64,000 bases of DNA from Polaribacter marinaquae (GCF_038019025.1 NZ_CP150496.1:3101536-3165535); one strand, 5' to 3'; positions 42,824-52,391 are shown, counted from the first letter of the stretch. The notes: generated by a model not told the origin, from the letters alone. Translations and numbers: made by a program.

Positions 42824-44128
42824 TTAAATAGTTGAAGCTAATTCCATTAAAATTGTACACAAAATTGCACCAACTGTACCAATAGCGTATCCAAAAACAG
42901 CTAATAATACACCAACAGTTGCTAAAGAAGGATGAAAAGCTTGAGCTACAATGGGTGCAGAAGCGGCACCACCAACATTAGCTTGACTACCAACTGCTAA
43001 AAAGAAATAAGGTGCTTTAATTACTTTAGCAACAATTATTAATAAAACAGCATGTATTGTCATCCAAACAAAACCAATTGCAATTAATCCTGGATTTTCA
43101 AATGCCTGATTTAAATCCATTTTCATGCCAATTGTTGCAACTAAAATGTATATAAAAATACTACCAAGTTTACTTGCACCAGCGCCTTCATAGTTTTTAG
43201 CTTTAGTATAAGATAATAAAATGGCTACAATTGTAGAAATACTAATTAACCAGAAAAAACCAGATCCTAAGAAAGAAAACATATTTCGCCAAGTTTGAGA
43301 TTCTATAGAAGCAACAAACTCAGAAAAAAATTGACTTAAGTATTTTGCTGAAAAATGACCAAAACCAACAGTACCAAATGCTATAGCAAGCATAATCATA
43401 AAGTCTGTTAATGTTGGATTTTTCTTTACTTTTTTAGTAAATAAAATTACCTTTTCTTTTAAGTCTTCGATAGCAGAAGTATCTGCTTTTAGCCATTTGT
43501 CTATTTTTTCTTTCTTACCAATACCAATTAGTAAAACTGCCATCCAAACATTTGCAATTACAATATCAACAATTACCATTCCGCCATATTTTGCAGGATT
43601 GTATTTGTAAATTTCTAGCATTGCAGTTTGGTTTGCACCACCACCAATCCAGCTACCAGCTAATGTAGATAAACCTCTCCAAACAGCATCAAAATCTGCA
43701 CCACCAACTGTTTCGGGTGAAAATGCAGAAATTAATAATATAGCTAAAGGTCCGCCAATTATAACACCAACAGTACCAGTAAAAAACATGATTAATGCTT
43801 TAGAACCTAAATTAAAGATAGCTTTTAAATCGATACTTAGTGTCATTAAAACCAAAGCAGCAGGTAATAAGAATCTACTAGCAACGTAATAAAGTTGAGA
43901 AGAGTTTTTACTAACAGCGCCTGTAGCATCTGTAGTTTGCCATTCTGGAGAAATAATACCAACAGTGGTAAAAATTGCAGGAATAAAATATGCCATAAAT
44001 AAACCTGGCACTATTTTATAGAATTTTGGCCAGAAGCCAGTTTTTAATCCTTCAGTATAAAAAACAAAGCCTAAAGAAATCATTAGGATACCAAAAACAA
44101 TGGCATCATTTGTAAAAATTGGTTGCAT
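42824..44128 (-). CDS. DUF819-family membrane protein
   Basis: 434 aa with about ten to twelve hydrophobic segments. GSWIGGGANQTAMLEIY and ALGSQANVGGAASAPIVA-type Gly-rich segments (here AVGSQANVGGAASAPIVAQAF) are conserved in the DUF819 (YjcL-like) family, which resembles secondary transporters with inverted repeats. The substrate is unknown. It lies 2 bp after the DUF2490 gene. Confidence 0.88.
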   Translation of the reverse strand: MQPIFTNDAIVFGILMISLGFVFYTEGLKTGFWPKFYKIVPGLFMAYFIPAIFTTVGIISPEWQTTDATGAVSKNSSQLYYVASRFLLPAALVLMTLSIDLKAIFNLGSKALIMFFTGTVGVIIGGPLAILLISAFSPETVGGADFDAVWRGLSTLAGSWIGGGANQTAMLEIYKYNPAKYGGMVIVDIVIANVWMAVLLIGIGKKEKIDKWLKADTSAIEDLKEKVILFTKKVKKNPTLTDFMIMLAIAFGTVGFGHFSAKYLSQFFSEFVASIESQTWRNMFSFLGSGFFWLISISTIVAILLSYTKAKNYEGAGASKLGSIFIYILVATIGMKMDLNQAFENPGLIAIGFVWMTIHAVLLIIVAKVIKAPYFFLAVGSQANVGGAASAPIVAQAFHPSLATVGVLLAVFGYAIGTVGAILCTILMELASTI

Positions 44129-44130
44129 AA

Positions 44131-44811
44131 TTAAATTGTTTTCTTAGAAAAATCTGTATTTACAATGATACCTAATTGTAATCTTTTAAGTACTTCATTT
44201 GGCGTTTTAATTTGAAAATATCCGGCTTTTAATTTTATTGTATTGTTTAATTTATGCATAAAACCAACACCTGTCCAGTTTTGAGCAAATCTCTTACCTC
44301 TATCAAGGTTTAAGAAAAGTTCATTAAGAGCGTAAACACTCCAAGTTTTCGAAAGAGGATAACTTACATTCAAATCGTATCGTAACCAATTTTGAAATGC
44401 ATCAACATTAAAATCTTGATGAATAAAGCGTTGCTCTAATCTAAAACGATGTTTTGCAGTAAATTCTCCCCAAAAAGACTTTAAATTTAAATCTTGGTAG
44501 TAACGATATTCGTATAAGTAATTTGATGGTGATTCGTAAGTTCTATCTGCTGTAGCGTAACTTAGACCAAGTGTAACATTTACCTTTGGATTAAATGTAT
44601 AATTTAAACCTAACCTGTATATTTCTTGTTGAAAGTTTTCTGTAAGCTCATAATATCTAAAATGAGCCATCGTTTTTAAACCAAATTTATCAGATAATTT
44701 ATGTGAACCGTTATACATAAACCAGGTACCTAATTTATCTTCTGCGGTAGATTGAGCCTTTGCTTTATTAATTATAAAGCAAAGGCAAATGAATAATAAT
44801 AGTTTACGCAT
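44131..44811 (-). CDS. DUF2490-family outer-membrane beta-barrel-like protein
   Basis: 226 aa with a signal peptide (LLLFICLCFIINKAKAQ). Alternating amphipathic strands follow (LGTWFMYNGSHKLSDKFGLKTMAHFRYYEL), with RLEQRFIH and a terminal LQLGIIVNTDF strand, as in the DUF2490 family of small barrels. Function unknown. It lies 1 bp after the BNR-repeat gene in the same operon. Confidence 0.85.
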   Translation of the reverse strand: MRKLLLFICLCFIINKAKAQSTAEDKLGTWFMYNGSHKLSDKFGLKTMAHFRYYELTENFQQEIYRLGLNYTFNPKVNVTLGLSYATADRTYESPSNYLYEYRYYQDLNLKSFWGEFTAKHRFRLEQRFIHQDFNVDAFQNWLRYDLNVSYPLSKTWSVYALNELFLNLDRGKRFAQNWTGVGFMHKLNNTIKLKAGYFQIKTPNEVLKRLQLGIIVNTDFSKKTI

Positions 44812-44812
44812 A

Positions 44813-47800
44813 TTAATTTATAGAGTAAATTTTAGTGTCTTTAAATAAAGAAATTTTAATAGACTCTGTTTCTTTTTTGTAGTCTAACCAATCTTTATTA
44901 AAGAATGCGTTTGTTTCTGTAAGAGCTTTTTTAAATTCTTCTTTAAATTGATTCATTAAAACAGTCTCTGTTGATGTTTGTTCTCCAAAACGAGAACGGA
45001 TGTATCTACTTGCTTGTCCAAAACGTTGGTTAACTGTAATTTCTGGATTTCTAGTAATACCTTGTCTTTTGTCTATAGAACCTAAATATTTAGCAAGTAA
45101 ACCATCTATCTTTTTAATAACATCTTTAGAAGACTTAATTTGATCTTTATATTTTTTCTTGTCTTCTTTTGTTAACTGAGATTTAATTGTAGTTGCAGTA
45201 TTTTTGCTTTCAACTAGTTGTTTTACAACATTTGCAATTTTCTCTTGATACCTCTCTAGCTCTTTACTTGCATTGTATTTTTGATTAATTGCTTTGTCAG
45301 AAATTTTTAATCTAGGATCAAATTCTACTTTGATGTTTTGTTCTTCTATGACATCTCCAAATGTCATTTTTAAACGATAAGTACCTGGTTTTACTGTAAC
45401 ACCACCAGGTTCTCTACTAGATTTTCTAATTCTTCTAGAAGCCCTAGCAACACCTTTTTCTCTTAAATACCATGTAGTTTTATGTACACCGTTTTCTTTA
45501 GGAGCTTTAAATTTTAAAGTTCTAATTTGTCTATTACCATCAAAAATTTCTAATTTAATAGAATCGAACTTTACTTTATTTTCTTTTGATGATTTAGTTT
45601 TAGTTCTAGGAACATTAACATAATAAGAAATTAATGCACCACTTCTTCTGTTTTCTCCTTGATAAAGTCCGTCTGCACCAAATCTACTACCTGTAGGTTG
45701 TTGTCTTGCTGCTTGATAAGCAACAGGAGGTTCAAATAAATGTAGTTTTTTAGAAGTTGCGTTTTTAGCAGCTAAAGCTCTTAATGGTTTAATGTCATCT
45801 AACACCCATGCAGCTCTACCAAAAGTACCAATAACTAAATCGTCTTCTCTTGGATGAATTACTAAATCTTTAACAGGTACAGTTGGGAAACCGTTTGTCC
45901 ATTTTGTCCATTTTTTACCAGCATCTACAGAAATGTATAAACCATCATCTGTACCTAGAAATAATAAATTTTCATTTTTTGGATCTTCAATTATCGATAA
46001 TGTATAACTCTGTACATCATTTTCATCTACAATTCTTTCCCACGTTTTACCGTAATTTTTAGTTCTATAAGCATACGGAGTGTAATTAAAACGTCTATAA
46101 TCATTTGCGATTAAAAGAGCTTCGCCTTTATTTTTGTTTGAAGCTTTAATTTGAGTAATCCAGCTATTTTCTGGTAAACCTTTTAAGTTTTTAGCTACGT
46201 TGGTCCAAGAGTTTCCTCCGTTCATTGTAATATGAACTTGACCATCATCTGTTGCTGCCCAAATTACATCTTTTTGTAATAAAGAAGGTTCTATAACAAG
46301 CACAGTACAGTGATTTTCTGCACCGGTTGCATCCATAGTTAAACCACCGCTTTCAGATTGTCTTAATTTTTCTGGATCATTTGTAGATAAATCCGGAGAA
46401 ATAACCGTCCATGTTAATCCTTTATCAGTAGATTTATGTACAAATTGACTACCAAAATAAAGTGTAGAATTATCGAATGGATCTATGTTTATTGCAGAAT
46501 TCCAATTAAAACGCAATTCTACATTAGGATCTTTGTGTGTTGGTTTTACAGAATAATTATTACCTGTTAAGTAATCAAATCTAGATACAGAACCTTGTTG
46601 GCTCATTGTCCAACCATATCTAGAATCGTCTTTGTCTGGTACAACATCAAAACCATCACCAAAACTAATCTCTTGCCAATAAGAATTTCTAATTCCTTGA
46701 GATTTCCAAACATAAGCAGGACCTCTCCAAGAACCATTATCTTGCATACCACCGTAAACATTATAAGGAAATTCGTTATCAACATTTATATGGTAAAACT
46801 GTGCAACAGGTATGTTACCTATAAAACGCCAAGATTTACCACCATCTTTGGTAATATTTAAACCACCGTCATTTCCATCAATCATAAATTTACCATTATT
46901 TGGATGGATGTACCAAGCATGATGATCTGGATGCACACCATTATCTACACCATAAGCAGGCATTAATTCTTTAAAGCTTTTTCCGCCATCTTGAGATACG
47001 TTCACATACGTAAAAACTGTATATAATCTGTTTTCATTTTGAGGATCTACGTAAATTTCTGAATAATAGAACGGACGATTCCCGATACCAGGTTTATCGT
47101 TTATTTTTTTCCACTTAAAACCACCATCTTCACTTTTGTAAAGTGCATTTTTTTTAGATTCTACCAAGGCATACACAATGTCTGGATTACTTGGTGCAAT
47201 AGCAACACCAATTCTACCTAATTCGCCTTTAGGAAAACCTTCTTTTTCTGTGATTTTTTTCCAATTATCACCTCCATCATAAGTAATATATAATCCAGAG
47301 CCTTCTCCTCCAGATTTAAAAAACCAAGGATCACGCTTGTGTTCCCACATTGCAGCGATTATTTTATTAGGATTGTTTGGATCCATAATTAAATCTGCAG
47401 CACCAGATTTTTCATTTGTAAATAAAATTTGTTTCCAAGTTTTACCACCGTCAGTTGTTTTATAAACACCACGTTCTTTATGTTCTCCCCAAGGAGAACC
47501 AATTGCAGCAGCGTAAACAACATCCGGATTTGTAGGATCTATAACAACTCTGTGAATATGTCTTGTTTTTTCTAAACCCATAGATTTCCACGTTTTACCG
47601 GCATCCAAAGTTTTATAAATACCAAAACCACCATTTAAACTGTTTCTTGGATTACCTTCACCAGTACCTGCCCAAACAACACTTGGGTTAGATTGTTGTA
47701 TTGCAACAGCACCAATAGAGGCTGTAAGTTCTTTCTCGAAAATAGGTTCCCATTTAACGCCACCAGATGTAGATTTCCAGATACCGCCAGAAGCAGTACC

Positions 47801-47974
47801 AGCATAAATAATTTCTGGGTTAGCTGTAACAACATCTATAGAAGTTACTCTACCAGACATACCGCCCGGACCAATATTTCTAGGTTTCATGTTTTTTACT
47901 AAATCCATAGAAAACTCTTGAGAGAAGAGTAGGGAAGTAGCGCACAAAAAGACAAGTGTAAATAGTTTTTTCAT
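44813..47974 (-). CDS. Exported BNR/VPS10-like beta-propeller protein
   Basis: 1053 aa from the ATG at 47972-47974, which gives a clean signal peptide MKKLFTLVFLCATSLLFSQ; a farther ATG at 48034 would bury it. Residues 25-750 hold many sortilin/BNR repeats (YAGTASGGIWKSTSGGVKWEP, VYKTTDGGKTWKQI, LYITYDGGDNWKKI). The final 300 residues include a beta domain and a Lys-rich helical region. Often annotated glycosyl hydrolase, but no glycosidase site is visible. It leads an operon with DUF2490, DUF819 and DUF4369 genes. Confidence 0.9.
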   Translation of the reverse strand: MKKLFTLVFLCATSLLFSQEFSMDLVKNMKPRNIGPGGMSGRVTSIDVVTANPEIIYAGTASGGIWKSTSGGVKWEPIFEKELTASIGAVAIQQSNPSVVWAGTGEGNPRNSLNGGFGIYKTLDAGKTWKSMGLEKTRHIHRVVIDPTNPDVVYAAAIGSPWGEHKERGVYKTTDGGKTWKQILFTNEKSGAADLIMDPNNPNKIIAAMWEHKRDPWFFKSGGEGSGLYITYDGGDNWKKITEKEGFPKGELGRIGVAIAPSNPDIVYALVESKKNALYKSEDGGFKWKKINDKPGIGNRPFYYSEIYVDPQNENRLYTVFTYVNVSQDGGKSFKELMPAYGVDNGVHPDHHAWYIHPNNGKFMIDGNDGGLNITKDGGKSWRFIGNIPVAQFYHINVDNEFPYNVYGGMQDNGSWRGPAYVWKSQGIRNSYWQEISFGDGFDVVPDKDDSRYGWTMSQQGSVSRFDYLTGNNYSVKPTHKDPNVELRFNWNSAINIDPFDNSTLYFGSQFVHKSTDKGLTWTVISPDLSTNDPEKLRQSESGGLTMDATGAENHCTVLVIEPSLLQKDVIWAATDDGQVHITMNGGNSWTNVAKNLKGLPENSWITQIKASNKNKGEALLIANDYRRFNYTPYAYRTKNYGKTWERIVDENDVQSYTLSIIEDPKNENLLFLGTDDGLYISVDAGKKWTKWTNGFPTVPVKDLVIHPREDDLVIGTFGRAAWVLDDIKPLRALAAKNATSKKLHLFEPPVAYQAARQQPTGSRFGADGLYQGENRRSGALISYYVNVPRTKTKSSKENKVKFDSIKLEIFDGNRQIRTLKFKAPKENGVHKTTWYLREKGVARASRRIRKSSREPGGVTVKPGTYRLKMTFGDVIEEQNIKVEFDPRLKISDKAINQKYNASKELERYQEKIANVVKQLVESKNTATTIKSQLTKEDKKKYKDQIKSSKDVIKKIDGLLAKYLGSIDKRQGITRNPEITVNQRFGQASRYIRSRFGEQTSTETVLMNQFKEEFKKALTETNAFFNKDWLDYKKETESIKISLFKDTKIYSIN

Positions 47975-48023
47975 TAGTTTAAGTTTGTTGAATTTGAATA
48001 TTAGCGAACAAGATACAAAATAG

Positions 48024-48055
48024 AAAACGCTCAATAAAAATTGAGCGTTTTTTTA
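48024..48055. terminator. Intrinsic terminator of the SPFH operon
   Basis: AAAACGCTCAAT (48024-48035), loop AAAA, ATTGAGCGTTTT (48040-48051), with a T-run on the plus strand and a weaker TTTT on the minus strand. It lies 41 bp past the RHH gene stop on the minus strand and upstream of the BNR gene. Confidence 0.75.
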
Positions 48056-48091
48056 ACATAAATTAGCATTTTAAGAACCTTACAAATAGAT

Positions 48092-48256
48092 TTAGTCTTC
48101 TTTCTTTTTAGGTTCTCTGTTGTTTTCTTTTAAGGCTTGCATTAACATCCATTCTATTTGACCATTTGTAGAACGAAACTCATCTGCAGCCCATTTTTCT
48201 ATAGCTTTTAGCATATCTTCATTAACTCGCAACGCGAAAGCTTTCTTTTTTGCCAT
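48092..48256 (-). CDS. Arc-like ribbon-helix-helix protein
   Basis: 54 aa: MAKKKAFALRVNEDMLKAIEKWAADEFRSTNGQIEWMLMQALKEN is a complete ribbon-helix-helix DNA-binding domain with a Lys-rich tail. It dimerises and binds DNA in relatives such as Arc. It is the last gene of the SPFH operon, 1 bp after the alpha/beta hydrolase gene. No toxin is adjacent, so it is more likely a regulator of the operon than an antitoxin. Confidence 0.85.
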   Translation of the reverse strand: MAKKKAFALRVNEDMLKAIEKWAADEFRSTNGQIEWMLMQALKENNREPKKKED

Positions 48257-48257
48257 A

Positions 48258-49181
48258 TTATTTGTTTACAAATTGAACAACAGTTTCAATTAATTCTTTT
48301 GATAAAGGGAAATCACTAGAATAATAAGATTTTAAATTATCTTCTTCTTTTTCTATAGTTTTTAAAACATGATTCATGTTTTTGATAAAAACTAATTTTG
48401 CATTTGCATTCGCTTCTTTAAGCTTTTTTGCATCTTCAATTGTAACTTGCGTATCTTTTTCTCCTTGAATAATTAAAGTAGGAATTGTCAATTTCTTAAT
48501 TTCTTCTAAAGGATCAATTTGCAACCAAGAATATAAAAAAGGTTGATTTTTTTTTGAAAAAATAGTTACTAAAAACGGATTTATCTTTTCTATTTTCCCT
48601 TTAAATCTAAGTGTATCGAATTGTTTTTTTACAATAACACCTAGCATAGGATTATTCTTTTTTATTTGCTGAGTCATTATTTTATCTATTGTTTCTCCTG
48701 CGCCAGCAATAGAAATATATTTATCGATATTTTTTGATGCTAACATTGCAATTAAAGAACCTTGACTATGACCTGCTAAAATAATTTTAGAAAATTGTTT
48801 CTCTTTTTTTAAATGAGAAATTACTGTTTCCACATCAATCACAAAATCTCTAATTTTTGTGTCTTTTAAATATGGATAGTTTTTTTTATAAGCGGTTCTT
48901 TTGTCATAACTAAAAAAAGCAATATTCTTTTTATTTACAGAATCTCTAAACTCTTTAATGTAATTTGCTTTTACTGGTGTACCTGCTTGATTACCATTTC
49001 TGTCTACATTACCAGAACCATGTACCCAAATTATTAACGGAGATTTTTCTTTTGTAAACGTTAACGTTCCGGGTAATTCTATTTCTCCGTTTTTAATTAC
49101 AATTTCTTCGGATTCTATTTGTGCAAAAGCAGTTTTAATTCCGAATAAAATAATAACTATGGATGTAATAATTTTGATCAT
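48258..49181 (-). CDS. Exported alpha/beta hydrolase
   Basis: 307 aa with a signal peptide ending KTAFAQ. WVHGSGNVDRNGNQAG forms the oxyanion region, ILAGHSQGSLIAM carries the nucleophile Ser (GHSQG), and the catalytic Asp and His are likely in IQGEKDTQV and KNMNHVLK. The substrate is unknown. The start overlaps the upstream gene by 4 bp. Confidence 0.88.
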   Translation of the reverse strand: MIKIITSIVIILFGIKTAFAQIESEEIVIKNGEIELPGTLTFTKEKSPLIIWVHGSGNVDRNGNQAGTPVKANYIKEFRDSVNKKNIAFFSYDKRTAYKKNYPYLKDTKIRDFVIDVETVISHLKKEKQFSKIILAGHSQGSLIAMLASKNIDKYISIAGAGETIDKIMTQQIKKNNPMLGVIVKKQFDTLRFKGKIEKINPFLVTIFSKKNQPFLYSWLQIDPLEEIKKLTIPTLIIQGEKDTQVTIEDAKKLKEANANAKLVFIKNMNHVLKTIEKEEDNLKSYYSSDFPLSKELIETVVQFVNK

Positions 49182-49678
49182 TTTAAATTTATTTCATAGG
49201 TTTTTAAAACCTGAATTACACTTTCTTTTTGTTGAGTTCCTATAAGAAGCTTTTTGCCATCTTTAAGCTCTAATTGAATACCAATATCGCCAGAAACATT
49301 TATACATTTTCCTTTTTCTTTATTCCAAAATGAACCACCTTTAAAACCCCAACCACCATATTCTCCTATAGGATCATAGGTTCTAACATATGCTTTATTT
49401 ATTTCTGTCCATTTTATCAATTTTAATTTTAAATGAAACGGAAAAAATTGATAATAAATTCCTTTTTCGTCTATTCTGGTTTTAAGTTTAAAAAGAAAAA
49501 TTAGTAAGGCAGAACCTATTATAGCTAAAATGCTTAAAATAAGTTCATTTGTACTAATAGAAGAGTTGGCTTTATTATAATCTTGTAGTATAAGAGTAAT
49601 AGGTACAATTAAACTAACAGACATTAATAAAATTAACCAAGTTTGCGTAAAGCGCTGCTCTTCTTTAAAAACTTTCAT
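49178..49678 (-). CDS. Two-helix membrane protein with PH-like tail
   Basis: 166 aa from the ATG at 49676-49678 (MKVFKEEQRFTQTW), 1 bp after the DUF4177 gene; an ATG at 49756 lies inside that gene. Two membrane helices (about 15-33 and 45-64) precede a soluble domain: IDEKGIYYQFFPFHLKLKLIKWTEINKAYVRTYDPIGEYGGWG, resembling bacterial PH domains of small membrane proteins. Function unknown. Confidence 0.75.
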   Translation of the reverse strand: MKVFKEEQRFTQTWLILLMSVSLIVPITLILQDYNKANSSISTNELILSILAIIGSALLIFLFKLKTRIDEKGIYYQFFPFHLKLKLIKWTEINKAYVRTYDPIGEYGGWGFKGGSFWNKEKGKCINVSGDIGIQLELKDGKKLLIGTQQKESVIQVLKTYEINLK

Positions 49679-49679
49679 A

Positions 49680-49835
49680 TTAACGGTTTTTATCTCTTTC
49701 GAAAACAATTTTAAGGCTTGGTAAAATTTGGCAAACTTCCCAACCTTCCCTTGCATGTTGATTTAAAAGTTCTTCATATCGTTCGTAAAATTTTCTAAAT
49801 CCTGTTTTAGGTTGTACTACTTTGTATTCTTTCAT
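49680..49835 (-). CDS. DUF4177-like small protein
   Basis: 51 aa: MKEYKVVQPKTGFRKFYERYEELLNQHAREGWEVCQILPS. The YKVV start and LNxxAxEGWEV core match the DUF4177 family. Start and stop overlap the neighbouring genes (ATGA with the Gly-zipper gene; 1 bp to the next), so it is embedded in the SPFH operon. Confidence 0.78.
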   Translation of the reverse strand: MKEYKVVQPKTGFRKFYERYEELLNQHAREGWEVCQILPSLKIVFERDKNR

Positions 49836-49984
49836 TTTTTTACTTTTTTATTTTTATTAGCATCATAAATAATTCCGAATGCAATTCCTAAACTTACACC
49901 AATTGCAATGTTATTCATAACAACGCCAATAGCTGTTCCTATTGCAATGCCAATTGCAAGACCTGTTCCTTTTTTGTGTTCCAT
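49832..49984 (-). CDS. Glycine-zipper small membrane protein
   Basis: 50 aa: MEHKKGTGLAIGIAIGTAIG, then VVMNNIAIGVSLGIAFGIIYD and a Lys-rich tail. The repeated GxxxG spacing suggests one helical hairpin that oligomerises in the membrane. It lies 3 bp after the SPFH gene and overlaps the DUF4177 gene by 4 bp. Confidence 0.75.
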   Translation of the reverse strand: MEHKKGTGLAIGIAIGTAIGVVMNNIAIGVSLGIAFGIIYDANKNKKVKK

Positions 49985-49987
49985 ATC

Positions 49988-50848
49988 TTAATGACTTAAT
50001 GTACCAGCGTTCACAACCGGAGAAGCTTCTTTATCTCCGCAAAGTATAACTAGAAGATTACTTACCATTGCCGCTTTACGTTCTTCGTCTAGCTCAACAA
50101 TTTCTTTTTTATTTAACTCTTCTAATGCCATTTCAACCATTTCTACAGCACCTTGCACAATTTTGTGTCTAGCAGCAACAATAGCTGTTGCTTGTTGTCT
50201 TTTTAACATTGCCGATGCAATTTCTTGTGCATAAGCTAAATAACCTATTCTTGCTTCTAAAACCTCAATACCGGCAATAGATAAACGTTCGTCTATTTCT
50301 TTTTCAAGTGCTTCCGAAACTTCATTAACGCTAGAGCGTAAAGTAATGTCTTCATCATGGCCTTCATCAGCAAAATTATCATAAGGATACATGCTTGCCA
50401 GTTTTCTAACAGCTGCATCTGTTTGCACTCTTACAAAATTTTCGTAGTTATCAACATCAAAAGCTGCTTTATATGTATTTGTAACACGCCAAACTAAAAT
50501 GGTAGAAATCATTATTGGGTTTCCTAATTTATCGTTTACTTTTAATCTTTCAGAATCGAAATTACTAGCTCTTAAAGAGATTGTTTTTTTTCTAAAAAAA
50601 GGATTTGCCCAATACAAACCATTTGCTTTTATAGTTCCAACATATTTTCCGAAAAGTAAAATTACTTTAGATGTGTTTGGGTTTACTAGAATAAAACCAA
50701 AGAAACCAATAAAACTTAAAAAAGTAATAATTAAATAGATTGGCGTTTTATGATAAAAAGCCATTACAATACTACCTATAAATAGCGTAAAAACTATAAA
50801 AAGCATTAAATAGCCATTTGCAAGTTTTATTATTTTTTCTGATTTCAT
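49988..50848 (-). CDS. SPFH/Band 7 domain membrane protein
   Basis: 286 aa. Two N-terminal hydrophobic segments (about 12-30 and 34-52), then an SPFH domain: [106 protein letters not shown] proteins form large membrane scaffolds. It leads a six-gene operon and has a TTGATAT-type inverted repeat upstream. Confidence 0.92.
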   Translation of the reverse strand: MKSEKIIKLANGYLMLFIVFTLFIGSIVMAFYHKTPIYLIITFLSFIGFFGFILVNPNTSKVILLFGKYVGTIKANGLYWANPFFRKKTISLRASNFDSERLKVNDKLGNPIMISTILVWRVTNTYKAAFDVDNYENFVRVQTDAAVRKLASMYPYDNFADEGHDEDITLRSSVNEVSEALEKEIDERLSIAGIEVLEARIGYLAYAQEIASAMLKRQQATAIVAARHKIVQGAVEMVEMALEELNKKEIVELDEERKAAMVSNLLVILCGDKEASPVVNAGTLSH

Positions 50849-50872
50849 GATGTTTGTTTTAGATTGATATTA

Positions 50873-50897
50873 AATTGATATCACTAATATATCAATT
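50873..50897. promoter_or_regulatory. Inverted repeat upstream of SPFH operon
   Basis: AATTGATAT (50873-50881) and ATATCAATT (50889-50897), exact 9-bp arms with a 7-bp spacer, 25-49 bp upstream of the start codon, in the promoter zone. The TTGATAT half-site also occurs upstream of htpG (29962-29973). Confidence 0.5.
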
Positions 50898-50969
50898 ATT
50901 TTGTAGTTACCAAAATTAATTTGAATTATATTTTTTATAACTTCGCAAAAAATATATAAAATTTTAAAA

Positions 50970-51752
50970 ATGAAACTTAAATTATTTTTATTGATTTCTT
51001 TCTTCTTTATGTCGAAACCAGCAGCAGAAGATACTCTGTTTTGGGGTCAAAATGGTCATAGGGCAACAGGTAAAATTGCAGAAGGGCATCTTACTAAAAG
51101 AGCAAAAAGAAAAATAGATAAATTATTACAAGGGCAAAGTTTGGCTTTTGTGTCTACTTATGCAGATGAAATTAAAGCAGATAGAGCTTTTCGTAAATAT
51201 TCTTCTTGGCATTATGTAAATATGGGGCTTAATGAAAGTTATGCTGATGCTGCAAAAAATCCTAACGGAGATATTGTAACCGGAATTAATAAATGTATAT
51301 CAGTTTTAAAAGATGATAATAGTTTAGAGGCAGACAAAGCTTTTCATTTAAAAATGCTTGTGCATTTTATAGGAGACTTACATCAACCAATGCATATTGG
51401 GCAAAGAGAAGATAAAGGTGGTAATACCATACAGGTGCAGTGGTTTGGTAAAGGAACAAACTTACATTCAGTTTGGGATACTAAAATGATAGAAAACTGG
51501 AATATGAGTTATTTAGAATTGGCAGACAATGCAAGAGATTTATCTAAAAAACAAATTGCAGCAATAAAAGAAGGTACAATTGTAGATTGGGTTAACGAAG
51601 TACATCAATTAACTAAAAAAGTTTACGGTTCTGTAAAAAAAGGAGAGAACTTACGTTACAGATATTCTTACGATCATTTTAGTATTGTAAGAGATCAATT
51701 ACAAATAGGAGGAATACGATTAGCTAAAATTTTAAATGATATTTTTAGTTAA
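50970..51752 (+). CDS. S1/P1-type nuclease
   Basis: 260 aa exported zinc nuclease. After the signal peptide, FWGQNGHRATGKIAEGHL gives the N-terminal Trp and His ligands; SSWHYVN, HFIGDLHQPMHIGQREDKGGN and NLHSVWDTKMI contain the other His/Asp ligands of the three-zinc site. It cleaves single-stranded DNA or RNA outside the cell, probably for nutrient or phosphate acquisition. Single gene with its own terminator. Confidence 0.93.
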   Translation: MKLKLFLLISFFFMSKPAAEDTLFWGQNGHRATGKIAEGHLTKRAKRKIDKLLQGQSLAFVSTYADEIKADRAFRKYSSWHYVNMGLNESYADAAKNPNGDIVTGINKCISVLKDDNSLEADKAFHLKMLVHFIGDLHQPMHIGQREDKGGNTIQVQWFGKGTNLHSVWDTKMIENWNMSYLELADNARDLSKKQIAAIKEGTIVDWVNEVHQLTKKVYGSVKKGENLRYRYSYDHFSIVRDQLQIGGIRLAKILNDIFS

Positions 51753-51773
51753 TTTTATTGCTAACAAATACTA

Positions 51774-51801
51774 AGCCTCATTAAAATTAATGAGGCTTTT
51801 T
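51774..51801 (+). terminator. Intrinsic terminator of the S1/P1 nuclease gene
   Basis: AGCCTCATTAA / TTAATGAGGCT (51774-51784 with 51787-51797), 2-nt apparent loop, then T-run. Confidence 0.9.
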
Positions 51802-51860
51802 TTATGTTAGGAATTTAATAAATGATAAAAAATAATTCTAAAAAAGCGTATTTTTATAAA

Positions 51861-52385
51861 ATGAAAACAAAATTATTAATTGGTTGTTTCCTTTTAGCAT
51901 TTATTGTTTCATGTAAAAAAGAGACAGCGAATTCCGAAGTTAAAAAAACAGAAGAAATTTCTAACATTTCTGTAAAGTCTTATTCTTATGATGAGTTAAA
52001 GCCTTTACTAGAAAAGAAAGATGATAAAATTTATGTTGTAAATTTTTGGGCAACTTGGTGTGCACCGTGTGTAAAAGAATTGCCTTATTTCGAAAAAATT
52101 AATAAGGAATATGCTTCTAAAAATGTAGAGGTTTTATTGGTGAGTTTAGATTTTCCGAGGCAAGTAGAAAAAAAGTTAATTCCTTTTATTAAGAAAAGAA
52201 ATTTACAATCTAAAGTAGTTTTATTAGATGATGTAAACGAAGATGTATGGATTAAAGATATAGATTCTACATGGTCTGGTGCGATACCAATTACCATCAT
52301 TTATAATAAAGACAAAAGAAAGTTTTACGAGCAATCTTTTACCTACGAGTCTTTAGAAAGCGAATTAAATAAATTTATAAACTAG
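51861..52385 (+). CDS. TlpA-family thioredoxin-fold lipoprotein
   Basis: 174 aa from the ATG at 51861, which gives a lipoprotein signal MKTKLLIGCFLLAFIVSC; the frame extends to an ATG at 51822. The thioredoxin fold has VVNFWATWCAPCVKELPYF (active CxxC) and the cis-Pro region GAIPITIIYNK. It is a periplasmic or outer-membrane-anchored thiol oxidoreductase. It lies 6 bp before the AhpC/TSA-like gene. Confidence 0.92.
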   Translation: MKTKLLIGCFLLAFIVSCKKETANSEVKKTEEISNISVKSYSYDELKPLLEKKDDKIYVVNFWATWCAPCVKELPYFEKINKEYASKNVEVLLVSLDFPRQVEKKLIPFIKKRNLQSKVVLLDDVNEDVWIKDIDSTWSGAIPITIIYNKDKRKFYEQSFTYESLESELNKFIN

Positions 52386-52391
52386 ATAATT

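Noticed and set aside
44813..47974. Calling the BNR-repeat protein a glycosyl hydrolase
   Set aside because: Only sortilin-type propeller repeats are visible, with no sialidase or other glycosidase catalytic residues.
48092..48256. Toxin-antitoxin interpretation of the ribbon-helix-helix gene
   Set aside because: No toxin-like gene adjoins it; it is the last gene of the SPFH operon and is followed by a terminator.
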